Source of the DNA: Aplectana chamaeleonis
Lineage: Eukaryota; Nematoda; Chromadorea; Rhabditida; Cosmocercidae
Assembly (NCBI GenBank): GCA_029168955.1
Contig: JAPDOI010001384.1
Coordinates: 1-64,000 of the forward strand
DNA length: 64,000 bases
Reading direction: 5' to 3'
A model generated the notes under the pieces. It searched no databases. It was not told the origin of the DNA and saw only the letters and a program-made list of their open reading frames with translations. The position numbers and the translations under genes are program-made. This document shows, one piece after another, positions 32,608-43,194 of this stretch. How positions within the stretch are numbered: position 1 is the first letter of the stretch; every line of letters starts with the position of its first letter.

Positions 32608-33322
32608 ATACACGCCGATGTTATGATGGGTTTCCACTATGGACCTTTCGGTAAAGCGAAAAATGGGGACAACATTGAAGATTAGCGGGTGCATTCTCTT
32701 CAGCCATGGCTGTGCTTTCCGTTTTTCAGAAGCGAAAATTGGCTGGCTACTACGTCTAACACCCATTTACCTCAATCTCTTTTAATTGGATCAAAATGGA
32801 GAAAAAAAAATTTTGAATTTTTTTCGCCACATGCTCACTCACTCACCCTCCAACTTGTGATAATCGGAAAAATTCCGCGTGATCGAGCCAAGTTTAGAAG
32901 TTTTCGATTAAGGATTAGCAGATGTATAAGGCAACCGACTGTCGCCTTCTTAATATGAAAACTGCGGCCATGATTATAGATTTTGAGAAAGTATCCATCG
33001 CTTTGCTTCTTACAATGGCGATAATTTTTTCTAGGATGGATCGCAAACGATTTGATGTGTTCAAGAAAGGTTTTTTATTTAGCCAAAGCAGAGTCATATG
33101 AAGTTAAGAGATGCTCACATTACAATGTTTCTCAAAGATCCCGAAATCCTAGCACAAGGAGGTGAGAAGCATAATTTTTTGGATAAGGTGAGGAAATTCT
33201 CCTATACTGCAAGGATTCACGCGATAGAAATTGTAAATCCATGAAAATTGGAGGAAGCAAGTCAAAATGTGAATGAGAAACCTCGTGGATAAACAATCGA
33301 ATAAATGCACATCAATTTTTTT
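32608..33322. other. No gene recognised
   Basis: AT-rich. A plus frame at 32955-32992 (ATG AAA ACT GCG GCC...) followed by a possible 48-base intron was considered but the phase could not be continued. Confidence 0.3.
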
Positions 33323-33410
33323 CAGAGGCATTGCGGGAAGCGAACCCGCAACTGCAGCATCGGTTCGTAGTTAGGTGTTCTCCAACTTTATCCTCTCGAC
33401 CACCCCTGCT
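33323..33410 (-). pseudogene. tRNA-like sequence with A and B boxes, probable pseudogene or SINE head
   Basis: On the minus strand the A-box-like TGGTCGAGAGG is followed about 50 bases later by a T arm, GCGGG-TTCGCTT-CCCGC, whose B box departs from consensus at one base. An anticodon-like stem GTTGG/CTAAC with a 7-base loop AGAACAC and an extra arm fit a type II (Ser/Leu) shape only loosely. Position 33 is not U, and the 5' GCAGGGG does not pair with the expected 3' AATGCCT, so the acceptor stem fails. A functional tRNA is unlikely. Confidence 0.4.
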
Positions 33411-33829
33411 AGCTAGTTATGGCGACTTCAATCAAGTGATACGAGGAATGGAATGCACATTGAGCTCGAGAACGGCTTATATTCCACGAATGGGCTAGAA
33501 TCAAACCGTCAAACGTTGTATAGAACAATTCAATTGTAATTAAATGTGTGCCGAGCATATGAACTCACTCCAGCTGCTCAGATTAGGAAGTTACAGGTGG
33601 TTTGGATTGGTTTTTTCTTTTTTTCTGGAATATCGGAAGACCCGTAGCGAAAACACAACATAGATTATTTTTACTCTATCCATCCCCCACAACTCTCAGA
33701 AGAACTTTTTTCAGGACGCCTCCACCCCCGGAGTGGACGCCCTTGTAAGTATGAAACATGATTTTTTTTCTGTAACACCCTAGACCCAGGGAATTGCGCA
33801 TTGGTACCTTTACCCTTCGTTAAAGGCAG
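33411..33829. other. No recognisable feature
   Basis: Nothing coding or repeated noticed. Confidence 0.3.
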
Positions 33830-34372
33830 TGGACGCGATCAAATACGCTCGACGTCTTTTTCTCTCTAAACCCTTTTCTGGGTCTCGAGTAGTAGGACCT
33901 ATAAGAAAAAATCGCGAAAAAACGTTTTGAGCGAAATTTGAAGCCTGAACTTTCTTGTACTCTGATGGTGGACGAGCCCACTCCACATCATCGGCATCGA
34001 TGACCTCTTGTATCAAGAACATCAGCTGGCTTGAAATTGAATTTCAATCAATGAACCTTCGGATTTATGTACACATCTAGTCAAAAACATTGACTGGAGT
34101 GCTTTCTTTCATTGCTTAACTGTTTGTAATAGGTAATTTTGCAGTTATTTCTCCCTCTGAATGTCGATGATTTTTGACTGCTCGGCATCAGACTGCGATC
34201 TTTTTCGTCATCGCTGTGCACGTGTGCACGAACTAGCATCTTTGGGCCTTAAAAACTCTAATTGTAGCCCATTTTTCACGGCGCTACCTTCATTGTTTTT
34301 CAGCTGTTTTTGATCTTAGCTGATTTTTGAAGTTTTTTCGATAACGTTTTTCATCGTGATCACTGCCTCTAA
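33830..34372 (-). mobile_element. MITE-like element, AAAGGCAGTG ends, subfamily 2, copy 3
   Basis: Starts TTAAAGGCAGTGGACGCGAT and ends ATCGTGATCACTGCCTCTAA. It is the reverse of 23425-23980, very similar throughout (TTTTTGACTGCTCGGCAT, GCTGTGCACGTGTGCACGAA). Confidence 0.8.
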
Positions 34373-34399
34373 GAAGTGTTACAAGCACGACCAAACTAC

Positions 34400-34496
34400 A
34401 GTGGCCGTATATATGAAACTACGGAAGAAGGTTCTATAACCCGCCGATGTATGCGGCGAGCGGACTTTGGATCCTCCCGGGAGGCTCCGGTAGTTT
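34400..34496. repeat. Short hairpin, about 95 bp
   Basis: GTGGCCGTATATATGAAACTAC faces GTAGTTTCATGAATACGGCCAC with a GC-rich centre containing CCTCCCGGGAGG. A minimal palindromic element. Confidence 0.65.
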
Positions 34497-34647
34497 CATG
34501 AATACGGCCACAGGTTTGGAAAGAGTGAGCTCAAATGAACAAAGCGCATCCATCGCATGATGCTGTTGAAGGCCATGGGAGGTTCCCTAGTAAGCATATG
34601 ATAGCGCACATTCGGTTCTGAAAAGAGCGGGCAAAGTTTCGAGCTGC

Positions 34648-35115
34648 TTCAAGGCAGTGTTCAGGATGAAAAATCTCTAGTTTTTTTTACATACACGTGA
34701 GCTTTAGGTCCTACCGATGAGAACAGTGAAAAGAGAATCTCGGAAAACTGTCGAGAAGTGGGTGAAAATCGCGTGGGCCAGTCAACCCATTGGGCCACCC
34801 CGCCTCCCGAACTAATCCATTCTGATGAAGATTGAACATGTAGACAGCCGGTCAGCAAAGGTAATGGCTTCGATAAGTAGCAGTCGATAACGTGGATCAC
34901 GTTATCACATGGAAAGGCTTCATTCCTTCACACCAGTCTATCCTTACAATCTCAAAAATATAACGTCACACAAGAGGTCCTGCTTAGGCGGAAAAAAGGT
35001 GTTTTCTCGCCACTTTCTGCAGTTCTTGCTGACGCTACTATCACAGTAAGCTCTTAACCTATCATTATCAGCAAAAAACTGAACATCCATGAATCATCGT
35101 GAACACTGGCTTTAA
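34648..35115. mobile_element. MITE-like element, AAAGGCAGTG ends, subfamily 5
   Basis: Starts TTCAAGGCAGTGTTCAGGAT and ends ATCGTGAACACTGGCTTTAA. The interior is unlike that of the other subfamilies. No coding capacity. Confidence 0.65.
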
Positions 35116-35270
35116 ACGAAAGCCGCTACTGTAGTTAATACTTAGCACACTGAGGAGCCAACTGAGAAAAATTTGTCAGGGATAAAATATAGACTACTTT
35201 GATATGAGTATTCCATCAGATTTGCTACTGAAAACGCCCGACTCCATAATTAGAAAGCAAATGCAACCAC

Positions 35271-38200
35271 CTTAATCATGTCTACATCGCTGACGATCTG
35301 GTGGAACCTCGCCATGATAGCCTCCTTGAACATCATTTCTTTCTGTGCCAACAGTACCGAATACTCCTCGTTCTCGGATCGAAGCCTCTCAATCTCCTGG
35401 AATCTTGCACATTTTACACAAGCCAGCAAAGATCTCAGACGATAGCAGGCCCTGAGCCCACCCAGAATGCACCCGGAGCCGCATCCATGTTGCGCTCAAG
35501 GTGACAAATTTGGCGAATTCCGGGCCACATATGTTGCGATCCAGGCCGCATACGTTGCGCTCCGGGTGCTACCAACGAGATTGATTCACGCAGCGCCCTG
35601 AGCGCAACTGTCGGCTGATGACGTCACAGTACATCATACAGCGTACATGGTTGCGCCCCGGGCGCTTTCTATAAACCGGTTTTACCAACACAGTTGCAAA
35701 AATCATACATCGACGTGGTTCAAACGCTTCGCTGATCGATTATCGCACCCATTCAAGCTAATCGATTTTTCAAGAAAGAATCAAACGATTTCCATACATT
35801 CATCGAATTCCCCCACCCTACTTAATTTCCTTGGATTTATGTGACCATTATTTGTACCTTTTCTAAGCTAGTGCTGATTATGAAATACCTTTCAGCCTAA
35901 TACACTTTCCCCTGCTTAGAATTTTGATTCCGTCACAACTTCCCTCACAACTTCACCCATTAATCTTCTGATTTCACCTGAATTTCTCCAACTATTAGGC
36001 ATATTTCCCTTAAATTGTTAGGTATTCATAACAACCGCCCTTTCTCAGAGTCCTTCCAATGATCTCGTTGAACGATTCAAAGCTAACAATGAAAAGTATG
36101 CATGGCACATATTTATTCCCAACCTTAAAATTTAAATATAAATCTAAATATACATTAAAAAAATTTAAATATCCGAGCGGTTCGTTTTTCTCATTTTTTC
36201 GAAATGATTAAATGAACCCAAAAAATACGTTCGGAAAGTCATTTCAACGTTTCATTTATTGAATACAGTCTAAATATTGCACAAACATGAAGAATATAGT
36301 GAATTCTAGGATGGTCGAATATTGAGTGCAAATGGAGCAGAGGAAATCAATTACAAGCCCTACAAGAGAAACAGTGATAATCCCGCTCAAAAATCGCGGG
36401 AAGCCCAGATGCTCTTCCTTGCTTCAATTGATTCATCGAGTTTCGAAATGCGCGCGTCAGTCAACGCATGTGGCCCCGAGAGCAACCTGAACGCAGTGCA
36501 CGTTGCAATCACAACCGAAACGCACCGCAAGCTTGAATATCAACTGCTCTGCGTTTCGGTCGCATTGGGCGGGAAGGGGCGGGATCGGTTGCGCTTCGGG
36601 CCTGCTACTGTCTGAGATAACGGGTCTGGCCTCGAATGAAGCTTTTCAAATTTTTGTAGGCGAAACCCCGGTAACAAACAGAAAACTTCCGAAGGTCCAA
36701 GAGGAAATCCTTCTCTGATCAAAACAAATGAAAAGGGATTTTTACCATGGCAGAACAATAACGAACGTTCCCATTATTCTTCCCGCAGCAGCACTTCTCA
36801 CAATTCTTCCTATCTCAACACATCCCTTCGTTCTTTTTATCGGGGCACGCCCTCATGTTGCCCTAACTCAATACACATTGTCGATGGATCAATCAAAATT
36901 CTGGTTTATGAAGCTTGCTGGCTTTTATACCTAGTTTACTGTCTGTAGAAAACCGAGCTGAATTGTGGCGTCGGGTTTTGTGTTACAGAAAGAGGTTTCT
37001 CGTCTGCTCTGTAATCCAGGGAAAGACTCAACTGAATGACTTTGCAAACCAGCTGAAATCTCGAGAATAGAAGCGAGGCATCCATTTCAGTGTGCGGCAA
37101 GGGAGGGTTGCACACGTAAGATGGAGTTTCAAAATGCAACTTTGATGTGTTCTAGAGGGAGGACAATGATCTAATATTCCGTACTCAGAATCGGCTAAAT
37201 GCCTCAGATATGGGCATTCTCATACCTTTGCCAAGAGAAATGGTGTACACGAATGACAGTTTTTGGAGCGTTAAAAACGTTGTTTCATATAGGGCTTGAA
37301 ACTTGTTTCTGAGGGTTGTTTTGGGTGCTGATCACGAATCTGAGGTCCATTTGTCCATATTTTAAAAATTCCATCTGATTTGGTCCGAAGCTTCAAAATA
37401 GGGGAAATTTCGCTGCCTATACGCGAGTTTCGACGATCTAGAGAATTCTCCTATCAAATTGCTTCAAAACTTGTTAATTGGGGCTATTTGGGCTGCCTAA
37501 CACGAATCTGTAACCCGTTTATTAATTTTCGATAAATAAGGGGAGGTGACGGTGGGTATACGGTAGCTCGGTCAAAGTCTCAAATTTGACTCGAAATTTC
37601 ACAGTGGGTGTCATTTGAGATGCTGAACACGATTTTGTGGTCCATTTTCAAAATTTTAAGGTGTCGCCAGTAAAACGACATTATGCCTACCGTAACCTAC
37701 AGTAACCCTAAGTCTGGCGAGGAATAGACCCCAGATTCGGGTTCAGGCTCAGCGCCATAAATAATCACGAATTGAAAGAATAGAGCCGAATCCGAAAAAA
37801 AATTTCTCAACGCCTCGAAAATTTCCTCATGGGGTAACCCCTACCTCATTGTGAAGCAATGAAAAGGCTATTCTCGGAATCCCCGCAGCCCTTTAGCCAA
37901 TTTCAAGCACGGGTCATTTATGCGCTGTCACAGACCTACAGCGACGACAACATGGTTTTCCAAATCGCCACTTGTGAGAGCTTTTTTCCACGTACATCTG
38001 TTATGCACAGAGAGAGAACAACAGGACGCCCTCCGGCTCTCCGAGTCGAACGTCCTCTCCCTCTCCCCCTTTCCCTACCCCGATCGACCAAAATTTGGTG
38101 CGTTAACCTGGAGAGTTCCACATTGTGAAATAAGTAAGCAATCAAGCTCTATCTCATGTCAGATCAGAAACATATAAGAAAATCGGTTACCCGCTTAATG

Positions 38201-38675
38201 GCGCCAATGTCGTACCGCTTCGTTTCCAACACTTCCTTTTCGTTTTCCAATCGTTCTAAAAGGAAGCAAAAGCAAGAATCTATAAAAAGCGAAAGCAAAG
38301 GTGGTTGGTTGGTGAGAAAATGTTTTAACATTTGTGCAAACAAATTTGAGTAACAACGTGTACCTATTTCAGTCTCTGCAGCGATTGTTTCCCTCTCCCA
38401 GGCATCTTTCTCACGATTTCTTTCGCGTTTCAGCTGCACCTCGGCGCGCTGTTTGTCACGGAGCTTCCTCCTGATCACATCATCTTCCTGCCTTAACCGG
38501 AAACTATGGAAAAAGTGCAATGATGTGAAGATATCCAGAATTAAACCTTATAGTTTCTGCTTGCAATGACGACAGTTCCACCACTTGTTCCAGATTAAAC
38601 TTGTGCTTCAGATATTTTGCCTCCGCGTCTTCCAGGAGTTTCTTGCAGTCGTCCCGAACTGTGACGTAAAGGGAC
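35271..38675 (-). CDS. Coiled-coil protein gene, four internal exons
   Basis: Minus-strand exons with consistent phase: 38675-38547 (acceptor AATTGCAG; SLYVTVRDDCKKLLEDAEAK, YLKHKFNLEQVVELSSLQAE), 38503-38364 (FRLRQEDDVIRRKLRDKQRA, EVQLKRERNREKDAWERETI), 38255-38191 (ERLENEKEVLETKRYDIGAI) and 35396-35271 (EIERLRSENEEYSVLLAQKE, MMFKEAIMARFHQIVSDVDM). Introns are 43 and 108 bases, then 2.8 kb. All borders are GT-AG, and each junction restores the frame (for example G|AA gives Glu between exons 2 and 3). The protein is rich in Glu, Lys, Arg and Leu with heptad-like spacing and no membrane segment, so a long coiled coil of a structural, motor-associated or centrosomal kind is likely. The exact family is not recognised. 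Start and end lie outside the identified exons. The long intron holds repeats at 35436-35660, 36440-36625 and 37190-37740. Confidence 0.65.
35436..35660 (+). repeat. AGCAGGCCC(G/T)GAGC repeat, copy 1
   Basis: Starts with CAGACGATAGCAGGCCCTGAGC and contains several GTTGCGCTC, CATCCATGTTGCG and CCGGGCGC words in both orientations. Related to 36440-36625 (inverted) and 38700-38880. Confidence 0.5.
35661..36439. other. AT-rich intronic sequence
   Basis: No exon or repeat recognised; runs of TAAATTTAAAT occur near 36130-36170. Confidence 0.35.
36440..36625 (-). repeat. AGCAGGCCCGGAGC repeat, copy 2
   Basis: Contains ACGCATGTGGCCCCGAGAGCAACC, AACGCAGTGCACGTTGCAAT and ends with TTCGGGCCTGCTACTGTCTGAG, the reverse of the start of copies 1 and 3. 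An element of this type may use CGGGCCTGCTA as one end. Confidence 0.5.
36626..37189. other. Intronic sequence without recognised feature
   Basis: No protein-like frame on either strand with splice context. Confidence 0.35.
37190..37740. repeat. Divergent tandem repeat with 'TGCTGAnCACGAATCT' units, copy 2
   Basis: TTTTGGGTGCTGATCACGAATCTG (37320), ATTTGGGCTGCCTAACACGAATCTG (37487) and ATTTGAGATGCTGAACACGATTTTG (37610) recur with spacing of 120-170 bases, interspersed with ACGGTAGC and TCAAATTTGACTC words. Parallel to 55327-55850, which starts with the same ATGCCTC(A/G)GA...GGGCATTCTC text. Confidence 0.65.
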
Positions 38676-38699
38676 CTGCAATTCACCCCTTGACAGAAG

Positions 38700-38880
38700 A
38701 CAATGTCACTGTCTCACACATTAGCAGGCCCGGAGCATGACCGGCGATGCCCTTCCCCACCCACTGCACTCGAACTTGCGGCGTGTTCCAATGTGATTGC
38801 AACCTGCAGTGCATCCAGGCTGCACTACGGGCCCCATGCATTGACTGACGCGCGCATTATGAATCATTTGGAGCGAGGAG
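38700..38880 (+). repeat. AGCAGGCCCGGAGC repeat, copy 3
   Basis: Starts CAATGTCACTGTCTCACACA, then TTAGCAGGCCCGGAGCATGA, and carries GATTGCAACCTGCAGTGCAT, GGGCCCCATGCATTGACTGA. Lies just upstream of the first coiled-coil exon found. Confidence 0.5.
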
Positions 38881-39053
38881 AAATATCTGCGGCTTCCTGC
38901 CATAAATCACTGAGATTTGACACTGTTTCCCGTTCGGAGTTTGGGACGAGTCTCTCCTCTGCTCTATGTGACTTGAAAAGGAAGTTGGAAGTCATTCCAG
39001 CCTTATCTGTGTTAGAGAACGCGTTCGACTTTTCTGCTTTTTGCAGTGTCGTT

Positions 39054-39544
39054 TTAAAGGCAGTGTTCACGATAAGAATCATTTTCCTGCTTTTTTGCCT
39101 ATCTTGAAGACTGTCCCACGCTGATTCCAATGATGTTTTTGGAATAGTGCAAGACCTTCTAGGAACGGAGTTATGGTCTCTCAGAAATTGAGCAAGGGAA
39201 GCATGTTGGACGAGTTGTCCAAGACTTGTAACTTCCGTCTTCTGCAGCCGATGTATGCGAGCTGACCTGTGTAAAGAGAGAAGTTGAGAATGAAGGGAGG
39301 AACGGGGCTTTTGATCGGAAACCATCACTCATCTCACAATTCCGAGCATTCATTTGTTCACGTCGGTGGGCGTGGAAAGTGCATCTGGGGTGACGAGCTG
39401 GCGGGTGTCCAACTTTGTGGTCGTAGGGGATCGTTCCGAACTCATTTTTCTTAGTTTTTTCAACGTTAGGGTTGCGCTAGGCCCCGCAGCTGCCGATCTC
39501 CACCAAAAAATCAGACATGGTTTTTATCGTGGACACTGCCTTTT
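39054..39544 (+). mobile_element. MITE-like element, AAAGGCAGTG ends, subfamily 1, copy 2
   Basis: Starts TTAAAGGCAGTGTTCACGAT and ends ATCGTGGACACTGCCTTTTAG. Reverse of 1531-2070. No transposase. Confidence 0.75.
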
Positions 39545-40185
39545 AGGGACAGCCTGTGACTCTTTTGCAATTTTTTGCCTAATTTTTAGCACGTTTTTCT
39601 TGGCGTTTTGTATGCATATATTGGCTGCGTTAATTTACATCGAAGAATTATTCAAATATTTTTCCAGCAATACGAATGCTTCAATAATTCTAGTGTTCCA
39701 ATTTTTCCTGCACCTTTTATCCATGGGAGAAAATCATTCATCCATGCGGGAAAATCATTCATCATCCGAGAATTCGTTCGATTCTTGATAAAGTCTACGG
39801 CAACAAAAAAGGTGGTGCTGCGGTTGCATAATTATATTTTACCCATGGCTGGCTCGGTTCCAAAAATCGATAATGAGCAGGAGATGTTTTTCTGTTTCTC
39901 CCATTTCTGGTGTCATTCATGCATCTATCTATAGTAAAGAATTTAGGTGCATTTATATTGTGTGTTAGGAGAAGACTTACCATTTTTTACGTTTCCGATG
40001 TTTTCGCTCCAAAATAGAAAAAAACAAGCTGTTGTCGTCGACGAGAGTGTTCTGCTCCTCTGAGGACGTCACGTCATAATCCACGGCAAACTTATTTTTT
40101 TGTCGCAATTTTAGAAAAAAACATCGGAAACGCTGAAAAATGGTTAGAAGCTGAGCTGAATGTCTACCTTTGTTAGATTTGGTCT
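39545..40185. other. No gene recognised
   Basis: A short direct duplication (CATGGGAGAAAATCATTCATC and CATGCGGGAAAATCATTCATC at 39720-39760) and an inverted pair (AACATCGGAAACG with CGTTTCCGATGTT at about 39985 and 40120) are visible. Confidence 0.4.
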
Positions 40186-42680
40186 AAGGCCCCGGTCAGA
40201 CTTCGTAGAAAAACCTGCTGAGTCCGACTGAGTCTGAATGAGTCCGGGGTGGAAAAACCTGCTGAGTCCCACTGAGTCCGGTTGCCCCCAGCGCCAACCA
40301 ACTCCTCTGCGAAACACGCAATTTATAGTGACGATTATCACCTCAGCTGTGAATCGGAACGTGTTTGGTGGCTGATTTTTCTTGTTTTCAACATGTCTGA
40401 ATCTGATTTCCGTATCAGCAGCAGGTGGGGCAGAGCGCAGACGACGAGAGTCGAGATGCCTCAGAAAAATGAAAACAAGTTACTTGTAACATAAAAGGCC
40501 GAAAACAAGTTACTTGTAACATATCTGAGCCGATGTAAGTTACTTGCGACTTATCTCAGGTCATTTAAGTTACATGTAACATATCGGCGGGATACTGAGT
40601 GCGGTGCGCCTCCGATATGTTACATGTAACTTAAATGACTTGAGATAAGTCGCAAGTAACTTACATCAGCTTAGATATGTTACAAGTAACTTGTTCTCGA
40701 TTTCCGAGAGGATCCTGCGTGCAGTGCGCATCCGTTATGTTGCATGTAACTTAAATGGCACAATATAAGTCGCAAGTAACAAATTGGCCAAAGATATTTC
40801 AAGGTTGGTGTATGACGCACTCGCGAAGTCAGGCTTACGACTGGCGTTGTTGTTGATTCAATTACCCAAGTTTGAGCTACTTCTCCAGAAAAATCAAAAC
40901 AAGTTACTTGTTATTTAAATGTAACTGACTTGAATGTCTCAAGTAGCTTACATTTATATTACATGTAACATACATTTATATTACATGTAACTTAAATTTA
41001 TATTGGATGTAGGTTACGCTCATGTTACATATGACTTACGTTTATATTCTCACTATGGGTGGCCATCACGTGACGCGGACAACACGCGACACAGAGGGCG
41101 CGTCTCAGATCACACACTAAGCAAAAAATGCTGTGCGGGGCTTTCACTGCTGATGTGGGGTCAAGTACATCAAACCTGGGCAAAAGAATCAACAGCAACG
41201 CCAGTCGCCAAGCTGACTCCGCGATTACATCGTACATCCCCCTTGGAAACATCTTCTCGGCCGATTTAAGTTACTTGCGACTTTTATTGTGCCATTTAAA
41301 GGCAGCATACACGCTCAAAAATGATATCAATTTTATGGAATGAATCGAAAATCTGAAGCTGCTAATATTCAGAGATAACGAAAAAAAAAACCGGAAAAAA
41401 TCAATTGAAATGAAGATATAACGGTTCGTTCTATATTGGCCTAGAAGTGGACGAGTTTTACCGCATTGGCTGAAATAGCGGAGCTAGCCACAAATTCGGT
41501 GGGATAACGACGCTAATGTACTCGTAAGGCTCTTTCTAGAACTCTTACAATCTTAGAAGCGTAAAAAATGAGAAAATGACCGTAATCAGGCATTGAACAT
41601 CTGTATTGAGGGCGGAGCCCGTATCAGTGGGCAGGAAGGATGATTTTTTGACTCAATACGGCTCAAATACGGGCACTTTAACTCGTTTTCAACTCTTCCA
41701 ACTTCGTGAGGGCTCTTCTAGGACTCATACGATCCCACTAATGTAGTTATCTCAACAACTTTTTTGAGCGTGTATGCTGCCTTTAAGTTACATGTAAATT
41801 ATCGGAGGCGCACTGCACGCAGTGTTCTATCAGAAAACGAAAACAAGTTACTTGTAACATATCTGAGCCGATGTGAGTTACTTGCGACTTATCTCAGATC
41901 ATTTGAGATACATGTAACATATCAGAGGCGGACCACACGCAGTATCCCGCCGATAGGTTACATGTAAGTTACATGACGTGAGACAAGTCGCAAGTAACTA
42001 CCCTCAGCTCAGATATGTTACAAGTACCTTGTTTTCGGCCTTTTATGTTGCAAGTAACTTGTTTTCATTTTTCTGAGTTGACGCCACACCATCAGGGGAA
42101 TCCTAGCACAGCATTTTTTGTGTAGTGTGTGGTCTGGGACTGCGCCCTCTGCGTCGCGTGTCGTCTGCGTCACGTGATGGCCATCCATAGTGAAAATTCA
42201 AATGTAGGTGACATGGAACAAAAGTGTAACTTTACATGTAAAATATATTTAAGTTACATGTAATATAAATGTATGTTACATGTAATATAAATGTAGTTAC
42301 TTTGAGACATTCAAGTAAGTTACATTTATATTACAAGTAACTTGTTTTTATTTTTCTGAGGCGGCGGGACTCGGCAGGTCGCAGTCGGCCGAAAAAAATG
42401 CACCCAAATCACGTGAAAAACACCTATATCAACCGGGTGGGGTGAAGATGATTTCGGTGGGACTCAGCGGGACTCAGTGGGACTCAGTCGGACTCAGTCG
42501 GTGCATTGGCCCCGCCCTTGTACGCATGAGAAATATCAGTATCGACCGGGGGGATTGCGGTGGGCATCAGACGGTCGCAGTCGGACTCAGTGGGTTGATT
42601 TTTTTGCACCCGTCTTCCACGAATTCGATGCGTATCGACCCAGTGGGACTCAGTAGATCCACCGACTATGACGGGGGCCT
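40186..42680. mobile_element. 2.5-kb inverted-repeat element rich in GTTACATGTAAC palindromes
   Basis: Left end AAGGCCCCGGTCAGACTTCG, right end TATGACGGGGGCCT. Next to both ends are tandem GGGACTCAGT/ACTGAGTCCC words (40205-40285 and 42450-42500, 42590-42655). Then come about 0.8 kb on each side made of GTTACATGTAAC, GTTACTTGTAAC, AGTTACTTGCGACTTATCTC and their reversals. The two halves mirror each other around the MITE at 41296-41786. No protein-like frame. The TTACnTGTAA density could create many sites for a dimeric DNA-binding protein; that is inference. Confidence 0.7.
41296..41786. mobile_element. MITE-like element, AAAGGCAGCATACACGCTC ends, copy 1
   Basis: Starts TTTAAAGGCAGCATACACGC and ends GCGTGTATGCTGCCTTTAA. 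Co-linear with 42690-43186 (ATATCAATTTTATGGAATGAAT, GTGGACGAGTTT, CGCATTGGCTGAAA). It sits in the centre of the GTTACATGTAAC element. No coding capacity. Confidence 0.8.
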
Positions 42681-42689
42681 AAAAATTGC

Positions 42690-43186
42690 TTAAAGACACC
42701 ATACACGCTTAAAAATGGTATCAATTTTATGGAATGAATTGAAGGTGTGAAGCTGTTAGTATTGAGAAATGACAAAAAAAACGAAGAAAAAATTGACTGA
42801 AATGAAGGTATAACGGTTCTTAGTGCATTGGTTCGGAAGTGGACGAGTTACACCGCATTGGCTGAAAAGCGAAGCTAGCGAAAAATTGTTTGAGATTATG
42901 ACGCTAATACACTCCCTAATACACGCCTTAACTGCATCGCTCGCGCCCTCAGAAGCGTGAAAAAATAGCCAAAATGCCCGTCATCAAGCATTGAGCGTTT
43001 ATATTGAAGGGAGGAGTCGGTGTCGATAGGCGGAGAAAGCATAATGTAGTGACTGATAACGGCACAATTACGGTAAGTTTACAAATTTTTGAAGCTTGCA
43101 ACTTTGCGAGCGTTCTACTAGAGCCCGTACAACCCCAATAACGTAGATTTCTCAACAACCTTTGCGAGCGTGTATGCTACCCTTAA
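42690..43186. mobile_element. MITE-like element, AAAGGCAGCATACACGCTC ends, copy 2
   Basis: Starts TTAAAGACACCATACACGCT and ends GCGTGTATGCTACCCTTAA. More diverged ends than copy 1. It begins 10 bases after the right end of the 2.5-kb element. Confidence 0.75.
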
Positions 43187-43194
43187 AGGAAGTG

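Noticed and set aside
37859..38128. Plus frame with MKRLFSESPQPFSQFQARVI and YALSQTYSDDNMVFQIATCE
   Set aside because: The composition is protein-like, but no acceptor or donor fits, it lies opposite the coiled-coil gene intron, and its second half is low-complexity proline/leucine. Kept only as a note.
38864..39328. 154-codon minus frame
   Set aside because: Most of it falls inside the subfamily 1 MITE and is parallel to a frame in the copy at 1531-2070; likely a repeat, not a gene.
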